From positions 682,001 through 746,000 of the forward strand of contig CP054185.1 of assembly GCA_015180985.1 (NCBI GenBank): a DNA stretch of 64,000 bases, in the 5' to 3' direction. Positions 16,644 through 24,673 of the stretch are shown piece by piece. The notes under the pieces are model-generated. The model made no database searches. It was not told the origin of the DNA and worked only from the letters and a program-made list of their open reading frames with translations. A program made the translations under genes and the position numbers. Each line of letters starts with the position of its first letter. The stretch's first letter is position 1. Source of the DNA: Flammeovirgaceae bacterium. GTDB taxonomy: Bacteria > Bacteroidota > Bacteroidia > Cytophagales > Cyclobacteriaceae.

Positions 16644-17567
16644 TTAATAGTCTTCGAACCACTGAAATGTTCGCAGCACGATGTGGTTTTTTTCCCTTCG
16701 GAGGTAATCCAGAAATGCCTGCGCCACCGGAGAATGTTTTTTACCCTTCAGCCAGATAAGACTCCAGGTGGTTTTGATAGGCAGCCCCTTTACCGGTATT
16801 ATCTGGAGTTGGTGTTCATGCAGTTCATTTTTAATACCAATCAGGGGCATGATGGAATAACCCAGCCCGGCCAGCACCGCCTGTTTAACAGCTTCATTGG
16901 AAGTTAACTCCATTTTACGCACAACCGGAATATTGTTTCTGTTAATAAACGCTTCCATCGTTTGGCGCGTACCCGAGCCCTTTTCCCTGAAAATAAGCGG
17001 CAATTCGCGAAGCAGGTTTTTTGAATACGGTTCCTTCTTAAAAGCCCGCTCCATGTTACCGATCAGGTAAAGCTTGTTTTGCATCAGATCAATCCGATCA
17101 ACCCGCAAAGATGTTGGCAGGATCGAAACCAATGAAAAGTCAACCTCGTTGTTTTCCAGGCTTTGAATCACCTGGCTTTTATTGGTTACATCGATGACTA
17201 CTTCAACACCTCCGTGCTGCCGGGCAAATCCAGCAATGAAATGAGGCATTACGTATTTGCCGGTAGATACTACTGATATCCTCAGTTTACCGAATAACTG
17301 CCCCCGGTGTTCATACAACTTACCTTTGAGCAGGTTTACTTCTTCAAGAATGCGCGCTGCCGATTGAGCTACCTCCCGCCCGAAGTCGGTAACGTAAAGT
17401 TTACGCCCCACTACTTCGATCAGCGGCAAATCAAATTGATCCTGAAAATTTTTCAACTGGATGGATACAGCCGGCTGGGTAAGATGCAGGTCTTCTGAAG
17501 CCTTCGTTACGCTGCCGGCCTCAACCACTTTCAGAAAAATCTGAAGCTGATGCAATGTATAGTTCAT
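16644..17567 (-). CDS. LysR family transcriptional regulator (CysB/CbbR-like)
   Basis: Protein of 307 residues. Residues 1-60 carry the LysR helix-turn-helix (FLKVVEAGSVTKASEDLHLTQPAVSIQLKNF). The rest is a two-lobed effector domain with KLRISVVSTGKYVMPHFI and a final short helix. The pattern is close to the CbbR/CmpR/CysB group, several of which control carbon fixation or bicarbonate uptake. It is divergently transcribed from the isocitrate dehydrogenase/SbtA operon across an 89-bp AT-rich gap, the usual LysR arrangement, so it very likely regulates that operon. The effector is unknown. Confidence 0.88.
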   Translation of the reverse strand: MNYTLHQLQIFLKVVEAGSVTKASEDLHLTQPAVSIQLKNFQDQFDLPLIEVVGRKLYVTDFGREVAQSAARILEEVNLLKGKLYEHRGQLFGKLRISVVSTGKYVMPHFIAGFARQHGGVEVVIDVTNKSQVIQSLENNEVDFSLVSILPTSLRVDRIDLMQNKLYLIGNMERAFKKEPYSKNLLRELPLIFREKGSGTRQTMEAFINRNNIPVVRKMELTSNEAVKQAVLAGLGYSIMPLIGIKNELHEHQLQIIPVKGLPIKTTWSLIWLKGKKHSPVAQAFLDYLRREKNHIVLRTFQWFEDY

Positions 17568-17581
17568 AAGTATTATTTATG

Positions 17582-17608
17582 ATTTTCATTTTAAAGTTAA
17601 ATAAAAAT
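17582..17608. promoter_or_regulatory. Candidate LysR operator in the divergent promoter region
   Basis: ATTTTCATTT and AAATAAAAAT form an imperfect inverted repeat (9 of 10 positions) around a 7-base centre, in the gap between the LysR gene and the isocitrate dehydrogenase gene. Its AT-rich dyad form suits LysR boxes of the T-N11-A type, but in an AT-rich gap this could be chance. Confidence 0.35.
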
Positions 17609-17656
17609 ATATGATTCTGATCTGCGATTTTCGCCCCGGATTTAACAAACAAACCA

Positions 17657-19093
17657 ATGAACCGGATTACAATTGCCCGAGGTGATGGTATTGGACCTGA
17701 AATAATGGACGCTACGCTGGAGGTACTTATAGCCGCAGGTGCTCAACTGAAAATTGACGAGATTGAAGTGGGTGAAAAAGTTTACCTCTCAGGAAACTCC
17801 TCAGGCATTGCCCCCGAAGCCTGGGACATCATCCGTAAAAACAAAATTTTCCTTAAAGCGCCTATTACCACCCCACAGGGTGGAGGCTACAAAAGCCTGA
17901 ACGTAACAACCCGGAAGTTTCTGGGGCTGTATGCCAACATCAGGCCATGCCGGAGTTTTCATCCCTTTATATCAACCAAGCACCCGGTAATGGATGTGGT
18001 TATTGTACGCGAAAACGAAGAAGATCTATACGCGGGCATTGAGCACCAGCAAACTGATGAAGTTGTACAGTGCCTGAAGCTCATCAGCCGGCCTGGTTGT
18101 GAGAAAATCATCCGGTATGCTTTTGAATTTGCCCTTCAGCAGGGAAGGAAAAAGGTAACCTGTTTTACCAAAGACAACATCATGAAGCAAACCGATGGCA
18201 TGTTTCACAAAGTCTTTGATGAAATCGCCAAAGAATATCCTTCACTTGAAAACGAACATTGGATTGTAGACATAGGGGCAGCCAAGCTAGCCGATACACC
18301 GGAAGCCTTCGATGTGGTGGTTATGCCTAACCTTTACGGTGATGTGCTTTCTGATGTAGCCGCCCAGATTTCCGGTTCTGTCGGACTGGCCGGCTCAGCC
18401 AACATTGGGGAAGAATGCGCCATGTTCGAAGCCATTCATGGTTCAGCTCCACGCAGAGCCGGCCAGAATGTGGCCAACCCTTCAGGCCTGTTGCAGGGAG
18501 CCGTGATGATGCTCAATCACATCGGCCAGACGGATGTGGCAGAACAGGTGCAAAACGCCTGGCTCAAAACCATCGAAGATGGTATCCATACTTACGACAT
18601 CTATTCGGAAGGAAGGAGTCGTAAAAAAGTTGGAACAAAAGAGTTTGCCCAGGCCATTATCAGCAACCTGGGTGAAAAGCCAAAAAGCCTGATGCCCGTT
18701 ACATATGCCGGTAAAAAGGCGCTTCAGTTACCAAAGTACCAGCGGAAGGAACCGGCAAAGAAAGAATTGGTGGGTGTCGATTTGTTTGTTCACTGGGGCG
18801 GAACGGACCCAAATGAACTTGCCCGGAAATTACAAACCGTAAAATCTCAATCGGCTACACTTCAGCTAATAACAAATCGGGGAATAAAAGTGTACCCGAA
18901 TGGATTTCCGGAGACATTCTGTACAGACCATTGGCGATGCCGGTTCATGCCTGCTGGCGGAAACGCCATTAAACCAACCGAAATAATTGAGCTGCTTCAA
19001 AGAGCGGTGCAAACAGGCGTTGATGTTGTGAAAACCGAAAACCTATACCACTTCGATGGAAAACCTGCATTCTCACTCGGCCAGGGACAATAA
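17657..19093 (+). CDS. icd: NADP-type isocitrate dehydrogenase, long form
   Basis: Protein of 478 residues. It oxidatively decarboxylates isocitrate to 2-oxoglutarate, releasing CO2. The N-terminal ARGDGIGPEIMD, substrate loop NVTTRKFLGLYANIRPCRS, VIVRENEEDLYAGIEH, the metal-site region MPNLYGDVLSDVAAQISG, and FEAIHGSAPRRAGQN are all present. A C-terminal extension of about 130 residues, containing VDLFVHWGGTDPNELARKLQ, matches the extra domain of the long Thermus-type enzymes. It is the first gene of an operon with two small genes, a zinc-ribbon protein and a bicarbonate permease. NADP preference is inferred from family; NAD is possible. Confidence 0.87.
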   Translation: MNRITIARGDGIGPEIMDATLEVLIAAGAQLKIDEIEVGEKVYLSGNSSGIAPEAWDIIRKNKIFLKAPITTPQGGGYKSLNVTTRKFLGLYANIRPCRSFHPFISTKHPVMDVVIVRENEEDLYAGIEHQQTDEVVQCLKLISRPGCEKIIRYAFEFALQQGRKKVTCFTKDNIMKQTDGMFHKVFDEIAKEYPSLENEHWIVDIGAAKLADTPEAFDVVVMPNLYGDVLSDVAAQISGSVGLAGSANIGEECAMFEAIHGSAPRRAGQNVANPSGLLQGAVMMLNHIGQTDVAEQVQNAWLKTIEDGIHTYDIYSEGRSRKKVGTKEFAQAIISNLGEKPKSLMPVTYAGKKALQLPKYQRKEPAKKELVGVDLFVHWGGTDPNELARKLQTVKSQSATLQLITNRGIKVYPNGFPETFCTDHWRCRFMPAGGNAIKPTEIIELLQRAVQTGVDVVKTENLYHFDGKPAFSLGQGQ

Positions 19094-19112
19094 AAATTTA
19101 AATGATAGAACC

Positions 19113-19265
19113 ATGATAAAATCAAGCATACTTCCGGCATTAGTAGTTGTTATAAGTGCAGTAATCTATTACTCCGATAATCCTATTATCTCACACCTGA
19201 CATCCGCCCTGGTAATCATTGCTTCTGCCTTAATCATTCGCCACAAAACCAATTTCAAATCATGA
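19113..19265 (+). CDS. Small membrane protein, 50 residues
   Basis: Starts at the ATG 19113, just after isocitrate dehydrogenase. It has two hydrophobic stretches (SILPALVVVISAVIYY and LTSALVIIASALII) and a basic tail, giving a helical hairpin topology. Its stop overlaps the next ATG (ATGA), so it is coupled to the following gene. No family recognised. Coupling on both sides argues that it is a real part of the operon; it could be a small partner of the permease, which is inference. Confidence 0.6.
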   Translation: MIKSSILPALVVVISAVIYYSDNPIISHLTSALVIIASALIIRHKTNFKS

Positions 19266-19564
19266 AAAATACAGTTACACCAACCATTGCTTCGGTAAAA
19301 CTTATTGATGGATTATTCAGCTCTCATGAAGCACAGGAAGTGCTGCTTGATTTAGTTAACAGTAAAATACATTTTCATGAGTTAAAAAACTTCAGCTCGC
19401 TAGAGCGCATTGGAAGGCCCGACCCTGTAGCGATTCAACGACTTCCGGAACTACGTGAAGAACGCAAAAGCATTATGGCGCTTACCGAGTATGCTGAAAA
19501 AAACAAGTGTACCCTGAAAATAACATCAGCGATAAGAATTGAACTTATTGAAGAGGGACGTTAG
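19262..19564 (+). CDS. Unrecognised protein of 100 residues in the icd-sbtA operon
   Basis: Soluble, mostly helical protein with a charged middle (LPELREERKSIMALTEYAEK) and a strand-like C-terminus (TLKITSAIRIELIEEG). It overlaps the preceding gene by four bases and is followed by the zinc-ribbon gene after seven bases. It does not show the PII-like fold motifs of SbtB, the usual small partner of SbtA, so it should not be called SbtB. Its place in the operon is the only clue to its role. Confidence 0.65.
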   Translation: MKNTVTPTIASVKLIDGLFSSHEAQEVLLDLVNSKIHFHELKNFSSLERIGRPDPVAIQRLPELREERKSIMALTEYAEKNKCTLKITSAIRIELIEEGR

Positions 19565-19571
19565 TCCGTTT

Positions 19572-20402
19572 ATGGGCCAGACTTTTTGGATTGCTACCAA
19601 ACACCAAAAAGAAGCCGTTATTGAACCCGTGCTGGCCAAAGAGCTTAACGTTACATGCAAAAAAATTTCCGGCTTTGATACCGATGCATTCGGTACTTTT
19701 TGTGGTACCGTTGCGCGAACAAAAACGCCTCTGGAAACAGCCCGGCTAAAAGCCAACGAAGGAGCACGATGTGTAAATGCACGTTACGTGATTTCCAGCG
19801 AAGGTTCATTCGGTCCTCATCCGCTTTACCCGATGATTGCCTGTGATGTTGAACTGCTTCTGCTATTGGATCGTGCAGAGGGGCATGAGTGGCACGTTAC
19901 CCGAAGCAGTGTTAACACCAATTTTGGCAGTCAGCAGGTTGAAAATGAAAATCAGCTGGTTGCATTTGCCCGGTTAGCCCAATTTCCCGGGCATGGTTTA
20001 ATGCTTCGCACCAAAAGTGAAATCAATAACACAATAGTAAAAGGGATAAGCACCTGGGCTCAGCTCAAACTTACTTATCGCAGGCTAAAATCAACCGGTG
20101 AAAACATCTTTGTCGAAACTGACATGCGGGCCATGTTTAACCCTACTCGTATGCGTTTAATCGGCCATGCCGCACGCGACCTGGCGTCTTTACTGCTTCG
20201 GGCTTGTCCTGCTTGTAGTTTTCCTGGTTTCGGTGTAACCGATATGATACCTGGCCTGGCCTGCAGGCAGTGTGGCTTAGCAACCCGGTCTGTAAAATCG
20301 CATATATACACATGCCAATCCTGCGGCTTCCTTCAGGAAGACAAATTTCCTTATGGCAAACAAAATGAAGAACCCCTGTATTGCTTTTTCTGCAATCCTT
20401 AA
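19572..20402 (+). CDS. DUF6671-like protein with C-terminal double zinc ribbon
   Basis: Protein of 276 residues from the ATG at 19572. The N-terminal two thirds is an unknown domain with QTFWIATKHQKEAVIEPVL and the conserved-looking RYVISSEGSFGPHP and TNFGSQ. The C-terminal part has four Cys pairs: C212/C215, C231/C234, C248/C251 and C271/C274, enough for two zinc ribbons. The layout matches my recollection of the DUF6671 family, which has no assigned function. It lies directly before the bicarbonate permease gene (three bases between), so cotranscription is near certain. A role as an RNA- or DNA-binding or metal-sensing factor is speculative. Confidence 0.7.
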   Translation: MGQTFWIATKHQKEAVIEPVLAKELNVTCKKISGFDTDAFGTFCGTVARTKTPLETARLKANEGARCVNARYVISSEGSFGPHPLYPMIACDVELLLLLDRAEGHEWHVTRSSVNTNFGSQQVENENQLVAFARLAQFPGHGLMLRTKSEINNTIVKGISTWAQLKLTYRRLKSTGENIFVETDMRAMFNPTRMRLIGHAARDLASLLLRACPACSFPGFGVTDMIPGLACRQCGLATRSVKSHIYTCQSCGFLQEDKFPYGKQNEEPLYCFFCNP

Positions 20403-20405
20403 CCC

Positions 20406-21365
20406 ATGAATGTTCAACTACTCCTCGAAAACCTTACCAATCCGGCCCTTCTTTTTTTTGTGTTGGGCATCCTGGCGGTAACCTTTCGCAGCGACCTGCA
20501 AATTCCTCCAAACTCTTCCAAGTTTATCTCGCTTTACCTGCTCTTTTCCATTGGCTTTAAAGGAGGACAGGAATTGGCCCATGAGTCGTTTTCGTTTGAA
20601 ATTGTCTGGTCAATTCTGTTCGGCTTAGCGGCCTCCTTTTTAATACCGGTGTACACTTATTTTATCTTGCGTAACCGGTTTTCAGTTTATGATTCGGGAG
20701 CAATTGCGGCCGCTTATGGTTCAATAAGCGCAGTTACTTTTGTTACCGCAACAACGTACCTGGAAGCACACCAATTAACCTTACAAGGTCACATGGTTGC
20801 TGTTATGGCGCTGATGGAAGCGCCTGCAATCATTAGCGGGCTTTTATTAATTAATTTCTTTTCCGGTAACGGGTATCAGCAATTCAGCAAACGAAAAGCA
20901 GTTTGCCATTCACTCACCAATGGCAGCGTGTTCTTAATTATTGGCAGCCTGGTCATCGGATTGCTGGCTAGCGAAGAGCAGGCACAGGGAATCAAGCCCT
21001 TCACAACGGATATCTTCAAAGGATTTCTAGCCATCTTCCTGCTGGACATGGGTATTGAAAGCGGGCGAAATCTTAAATCGCTCTTTTCTTTTGGCTGGTT
21101 TCCGATACTCTTTTCGGTGTTCATCCCCCTCATTAACGGTTGTTTATTTGCCTACCTGAGCGGCTTTATAACCCCCGATGTATCCAACCGGTTTATTTTC
21201 GCCATACTTACGGCAAGTGCATCTTACATAGCTGTTCCTGCCGCCATGAAAGTGAGTGTACCACAGGCCAACCCCGGACTTTATCTGCCTATGGCGCTGG
21301 CGATAACTTTCCCTATCAACATCACCATCGGTATGCCGCTTTATTATGCCATCGTCAACCAATGA
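20406..21365 (+). CDS. sbtA: SbtA-type sodium-dependent bicarbonate permease
   Basis: Protein of 319 residues with about ten membrane segments arranged as two repeats. NPALLFFVLGILAVTFRSDL at the start, LYLLFSIGFKGGQEL, the internal AYGSISAVTFVTA and the C-terminal TASASYIAVPAAMKVSVP are the signature stretches of the SbtA family. SbtA imports bicarbonate with sodium. It is the last gene of the icd operon and is convergent with the amidohydrolase gene, two bases away. No sbtB is present. In a non-photosynthetic bacterium it would supply bicarbonate for anaplerotic or biosynthetic carboxylation. Confidence 0.87.
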   Translation: MNVQLLLENLTNPALLFFVLGILAVTFRSDLQIPPNSSKFISLYLLFSIGFKGGQELAHESFSFEIVWSILFGLAASFLIPVYTYFILRNRFSVYDSGAIAAAYGSISAVTFVTATTYLEAHQLTLQGHMVAVMALMEAPAIISGLLLINFFSGNGYQQFSKRKAVCHSLTNGSVFLIIGSLVIGLLASEEQAQGIKPFTTDIFKGFLAIFLLDMGIESGRNLKSLFSFGWFPILFSVFIPLINGCLFAYLSGFITPDVSNRFIFAILTASASYIAVPAAMKVSVPQANPGLYLPMALAITFPINITIGMPLYYAIVNQ

Positions 21366-21366
21366 A

Positions 21367-22827
21367 TTACTTATCGCGGTAATCCAATGCAGGCTTTCGA
21401 TCACCAATCAGCGCTGAGTATTTAAAATCAGGGCCTATGCGCTTTTGATAATCTTCCTTCGCTTTTTGGATTTGCGTACCGTCATTCAATAAATCAATAC
21501 CGGTCAGGGCCAGTGTTTTTGCGGCCACCATCATTCCTTTAATCCCGATATCGACACCACCGCAAGCCACCGCCTGCCAGCTGTGGGCCGGCACACCGGG
21601 TACCCAGGTGGCTGTTACCAGGCCAACGGTAGGCACCACGTAACTTACATCGCCTACATCGGTAGAGCCGCCACTACCTTGCGCGTCTGTTTTAAAAGGA
21701 TCAACCGTTGAAGCTGTTGATAATGCCGGGCTGGTGCCGATAAGTGATTGCTGAATTTTTTTTCCAAACTCCAATTCTTCGGGCGTATAGGTAACACCGC
21801 CCACCGTTGTAAGGTTAGCATGCATCAGGCGAGCCAGTGGTTCGTTGGGGAGTAAATCATAAACGCCTCCGATAATTTCGTACTCCACACGTGTTTCAGT
21901 GCCCATGGCTGCTGCATCAGCAATTTTTTTAATCCGATCAAAAATGCCGGCCAGTACATCGCGTTTAGGATGACGGGCATAGTAATACACTTCGGCAAAA
22001 TCGGGTACTACGTTGGGCGCTTCGCCACCGGCTGTAATGATGTAGTGGATTCGGGTATCAGAAGGGATATGTTCTCTCATCATGTTAACCATGTAATTCA
22101 TGGCTTCTACCGCATCAAGTGCAGACCGGCCGCGCTCAGGGGCACCGGCCGCATGAGCGGAGGTACCATGAAACCTGAACTTGGCCGAAACATTGGCCAG
22201 CGAAGTTGACGGGTTGGCGGCATTGCGGTTGCCCGGATGCCAGTGCATCACAACATCCACGCCATCAAAGAATTTTTCGCGTACCATGTACACTTTACCG
22301 GCACCGCCTTCTTCGGCCGGGGTGCCATACACTTTAATGGTTCCTTTTAACCCGGTTTGCATCATAGTTTCTTTCATCTCAATGGCAGCCGCAACCGAAG
22401 CAACACCAAACAGGTGATGGCCGCAGGCATGCCCGGCTGCGCGTGAGGGATCGGCCTTTTTTTCAGGAACTGCTTCCTGCGAAAGGCCCGGCAGCGCATC
22501 AAATTCAGCAAGAATACCAATTACCGGTTTACCTGATCCATAAGTAGCAACAAAAGCTGTTGGTATGCCAGCCACACCGGCTTCAACGGTAAAACCGTTT
22601 TTAGTCAACAACTCCTGCAACTGGGCTGTGCTTTTGTATTCTTTATACCCCACTTCTGAATACTTCCAGATGTTTAATGCAGCCTGCTTATAGGTATCAT
22701 ATTGTTTGTCGATACGGGCCATGGCCAACTTTTTAACCGCAGGCAAATCCTTTGACTTTATTGCGGTTTGGGCCCAGGTATAAACTGAAACAAAAGAAAC
22801 TAAAAGAAGAAGTACTTGCTTTTTCAT
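21367..22827 (-). CDS. Secreted M20-family amidohydrolase (AbgB-like)
   Basis: Protein of 486 residues with a cleavable signal peptide (KKQVLLLLVSFVSVYTWAQ). The metallopeptidase M20 core is seen in ILAEFDALPGL (metal Asp), AAGHACGHHLFG (metal His) and the catalytic PAEEGGAGK. The closest named group is the AbgB side of p-aminobenzoyl-glutamate hydrolase, and the family also removes acyl groups from amino acids. Export suggests that it scavenges amidated or acylated amino acids in the periplasm. Probably a single-gene unit; it ends two bases from the convergent sbtA. Confidence 0.85.
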   Translation of the reverse strand: MKKQVLLLLVSFVSVYTWAQTAIKSKDLPAVKKLAMARIDKQYDTYKQAALNIWKYSEVGYKEYKSTAQLQELLTKNGFTVEAGVAGIPTAFVATYGSGKPVIGILAEFDALPGLSQEAVPEKKADPSRAAGHACGHHLFGVASVAAAIEMKETMMQTGLKGTIKVYGTPAEEGGAGKVYMVREKFFDGVDVVMHWHPGNRNAANPSTSLANVSAKFRFHGTSAHAAGAPERGRSALDAVEAMNYMVNMMREHIPSDTRIHYIITAGGEAPNVVPDFAEVYYYARHPKRDVLAGIFDRIKKIADAAAMGTETRVEYEIIGGVYDLLPNEPLARLMHANLTTVGGVTYTPEELEFGKKIQQSLIGTSPALSTASTVDPFKTDAQGSGGSTDVGDVSYVVPTVGLVTATWVPGVPAHSWQAVACGGVDIGIKGMMVAAKTLALTGIDLLNDGTQIQKAKEDYQKRIGPDFKYSALIGDRKPALDYRDK

Positions 22828-22909
22828 GACAATGGGGTTTAGGGTAACGTCAGGTGCCTTCTATTTAATACAGGAATAGAAAATAGTCAAGCTCTTTGAG
22901 GTAAGTAAA

Positions 22910-23497
22910 TCAGGCTGAAAACCAGTTTGGAAACGACCAAACCATGTACCCATAGGCGGCAAACCGAACCACCCGCGAAATGCTAATGAGCAAAAACTGC
23001 TTAAACGGAAGGTTTACGCTGCCGGCCAGCATGCAGGTTGCTGAATAGGGTATCGGTGTTATGGCGGCCACTATTACCAGAAAGGCGCCATAGCGTTTTA
23101 GTTGGGCATCATATTGCATCAGATACCGGACGTGCAATTTTTTATAAGCGGTTGTTTTCGAAAAGTTGCTTCCTATCAGGTAGCCAATTACTCCGGCTAA
23201 ATAGGAAATAACGGTAAGGATAATAAGATTAATTACAAACTGTAACAACGAAACTTTGTGTAGTATCCACACCAACATAAAAAATTCCGGAGGCACCAGG
23301 CCAAACAACACTTCAGAAGCAAAAAATACCAGAAAAAGAATAATTGGCTTATCCTGCAGTGCGTCAATATCTTTATGAAAAGTGGTTTGAATATATTCTT
23401 CAGCCAGAATGAAGACAGTAATAATTACAGCAAACCAGAGTAACCCGCGCAACAGGTTTTTTAATAAAAAGCCCGATTTGGTTTCTTCCTGTTGCAT
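22910..23497 (-). CDS. VTT-domain (DedA/YqaA-like) membrane protein
   Basis: Protein of 195 residues with about four to five membrane segments. FGLVPPEFFMLV followed later by SYLAGVIGYLIGSNF and the C-terminal FLVIVAAITPIPYSATCMLAGSV, with an R in ISRVVRFAAYG, follow the VTT/SNARE-associated pattern shared by DedA proteins. Members flip undecaprenyl phosphate or other lipids. It is followed upstream by the GNAT-like gene with nine bases between, so the two may be cotranscribed. Which lipid it handles is not known. Confidence 0.8.
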   Translation of the reverse strand: MQQEETKSGFLLKNLLRGLLWFAVIITVFILAEEYIQTTFHKDIDALQDKPIILFLVFFASEVLFGLVPPEFFMLVWILHKVSLLQFVINLIILTVISYLAGVIGYLIGSNFSKTTAYKKLHVRYLMQYDAQLKRYGAFLVIVAAITPIPYSATCMLAGSVNLPFKQFLLISISRVVRFAAYGYMVWSFPNWFSA

Positions 23498-23506
23498 GCC
23501 GGCTGT

Positions 23507-24673
23507 TTAACTGATTATTGGAAAGCGTTTAAACGGTTTGCTCTCATCAAACAATTTACGGTAGGTAGCATGCCGTTTAACCACATGAGGGGTAACTTGT
23601 TCAGCCACGCGTATCATTTTGGGGTTAAAATCGCCAATCCAGTTCATTTCGTATTGTTCATACGGAAACGACCCGGAGTGAGCCATCCGCCTGAACGATT
23701 CAATAATGGCACCATCAACACCTTTACCCTGGTGTTCGGGCACAACGCCAAACAAAATTCCAAATGCTTTTTTATTTATGCCTGTTTTTTGATACCAAAG
23801 AAATTTAAGCTTAGCCGGTAGATTAAATTTTCCATTCAGGTATTTAAATATCTGGTTAAGTTCTGGTAGTGAAATAAAAAATACTACAGGTTCCTTACGG
23901 TAATAACCAAACCAAATCAATCGCTTATCCAAAACCGGTTTCATTTGCTTTACCAGGGCCAGGGCCTGCGTTTCAGTCAACTCGGGTATTTCGCCCCGCT
24001 TTGCCCATGCGCGGTTGTACACATGTCTGATCTCCACGGCAAGTTTCGTAACATCAATTTTATCCGGATGACCAAAGGTATACTCCTTGTCCTGAAATAT
24101 ACGCTCAGCCTTTTCAAGGAGTCGTGAATCCAGCGGGCCTTGTATGGGGCGTCCAAACGTAAGTTGGTAAAAATATACCCGGAAGCCATAGCGTTCAAAC
24201 AACTCCCGGTAATATGGAAAATTGTAGTTGCACTGGTAATTAGGCTCCCGATCAAACCCCTCAACCAACAAGCCCCACCACCTGTCGCGGCTGCCGAAGT
24301 TAATGGGCCCATCCATGGCTTCCATGCCACGCGAGGCCAGCCAGTTTTTACAGGCATCGAATAATGTATTGGCGGCCTGCTGATTGTTAACGCACTCAAA
24401 AAAACCCATTCCGCCCGTTGGCTGGTCATTTCCTTTATGAACAGTTTTGTTATTCACAAAAGCGGCTACCCGGCCGATAGTTTGGTTTCCTTCGCGTAAA
24501 ATCCATCGGATACACTCGCCATGCTGAAAAGTTTTGTTTACAGATTTATTGAATACACCTTCCACATCTTTATCCAACGGCCTAATCCAGCGGGGCTCAT
24601 TTTTGTATATGCTTACCGGAAGAAGCAAAAACTCCCTGGCCAGTTCAGGTGTATTTACCTCAAGGAGATTCAT
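23507..24673 (-). CDS. GNAT-like acyltransferase fold protein, 388 residues
   Basis: The N-terminal half has FLLLPVSIYKNEPRWIRPLD, a phrase seen in a family of GNAT-related proteins of Bacteroidota, then RWILREGNQTIGRVAAFVN, a GNAT beta-strand pattern. The C-terminal half has GILFGVVPEHQGKGVDGAII, matching the acetyl-CoA-binding motif Q/R-x-x-G-x-G/A. So the fold is probably a double GNAT. No substrate can be assigned. It overlaps the sensor kinase gene upstream by four bases (ATGA), so expression is likely coupled. Confidence 0.7.
   Translation of the reverse strand: MNLLEVNTPELAREFLLLPVSIYKNEPRWIRPLDKDVEGVFNKSVNKTFQHGECIRWILREGNQTIGRVAAFVNNKTVHKGNDQPTGGMGFFECVNNQQAANTLFDACKNWLASRGMEAMDGPINFGSRDRWWGLLVEGFDREPNYQCNYNFPYYRELFERYGFRVYFYQLTFGRPIQGPLDSRLLEKAERIFQDKEYTFGHPDKIDVTKLAVEIRHVYNRAWAKRGEIPELTETQALALVKQMKPVLDKRLIWFGYYRKEPVVFFISLPELNQIFKYLNGKFNLPAKLKFLWYQKTGINKKAFGILFGVVPEHQGKGVDGAIIESFRRMAHSGSFPYEQYEMNWIGDFNPKMIRVAEQVTPHVVKRHATYRKLFDESKPFKRFPIIS

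Noticed and set aside
19262-19564. SbtB (PII-like) partner of SbtA
   Set aside because: No PII T-loop or strand pattern could be recognised; position alone is not enough.
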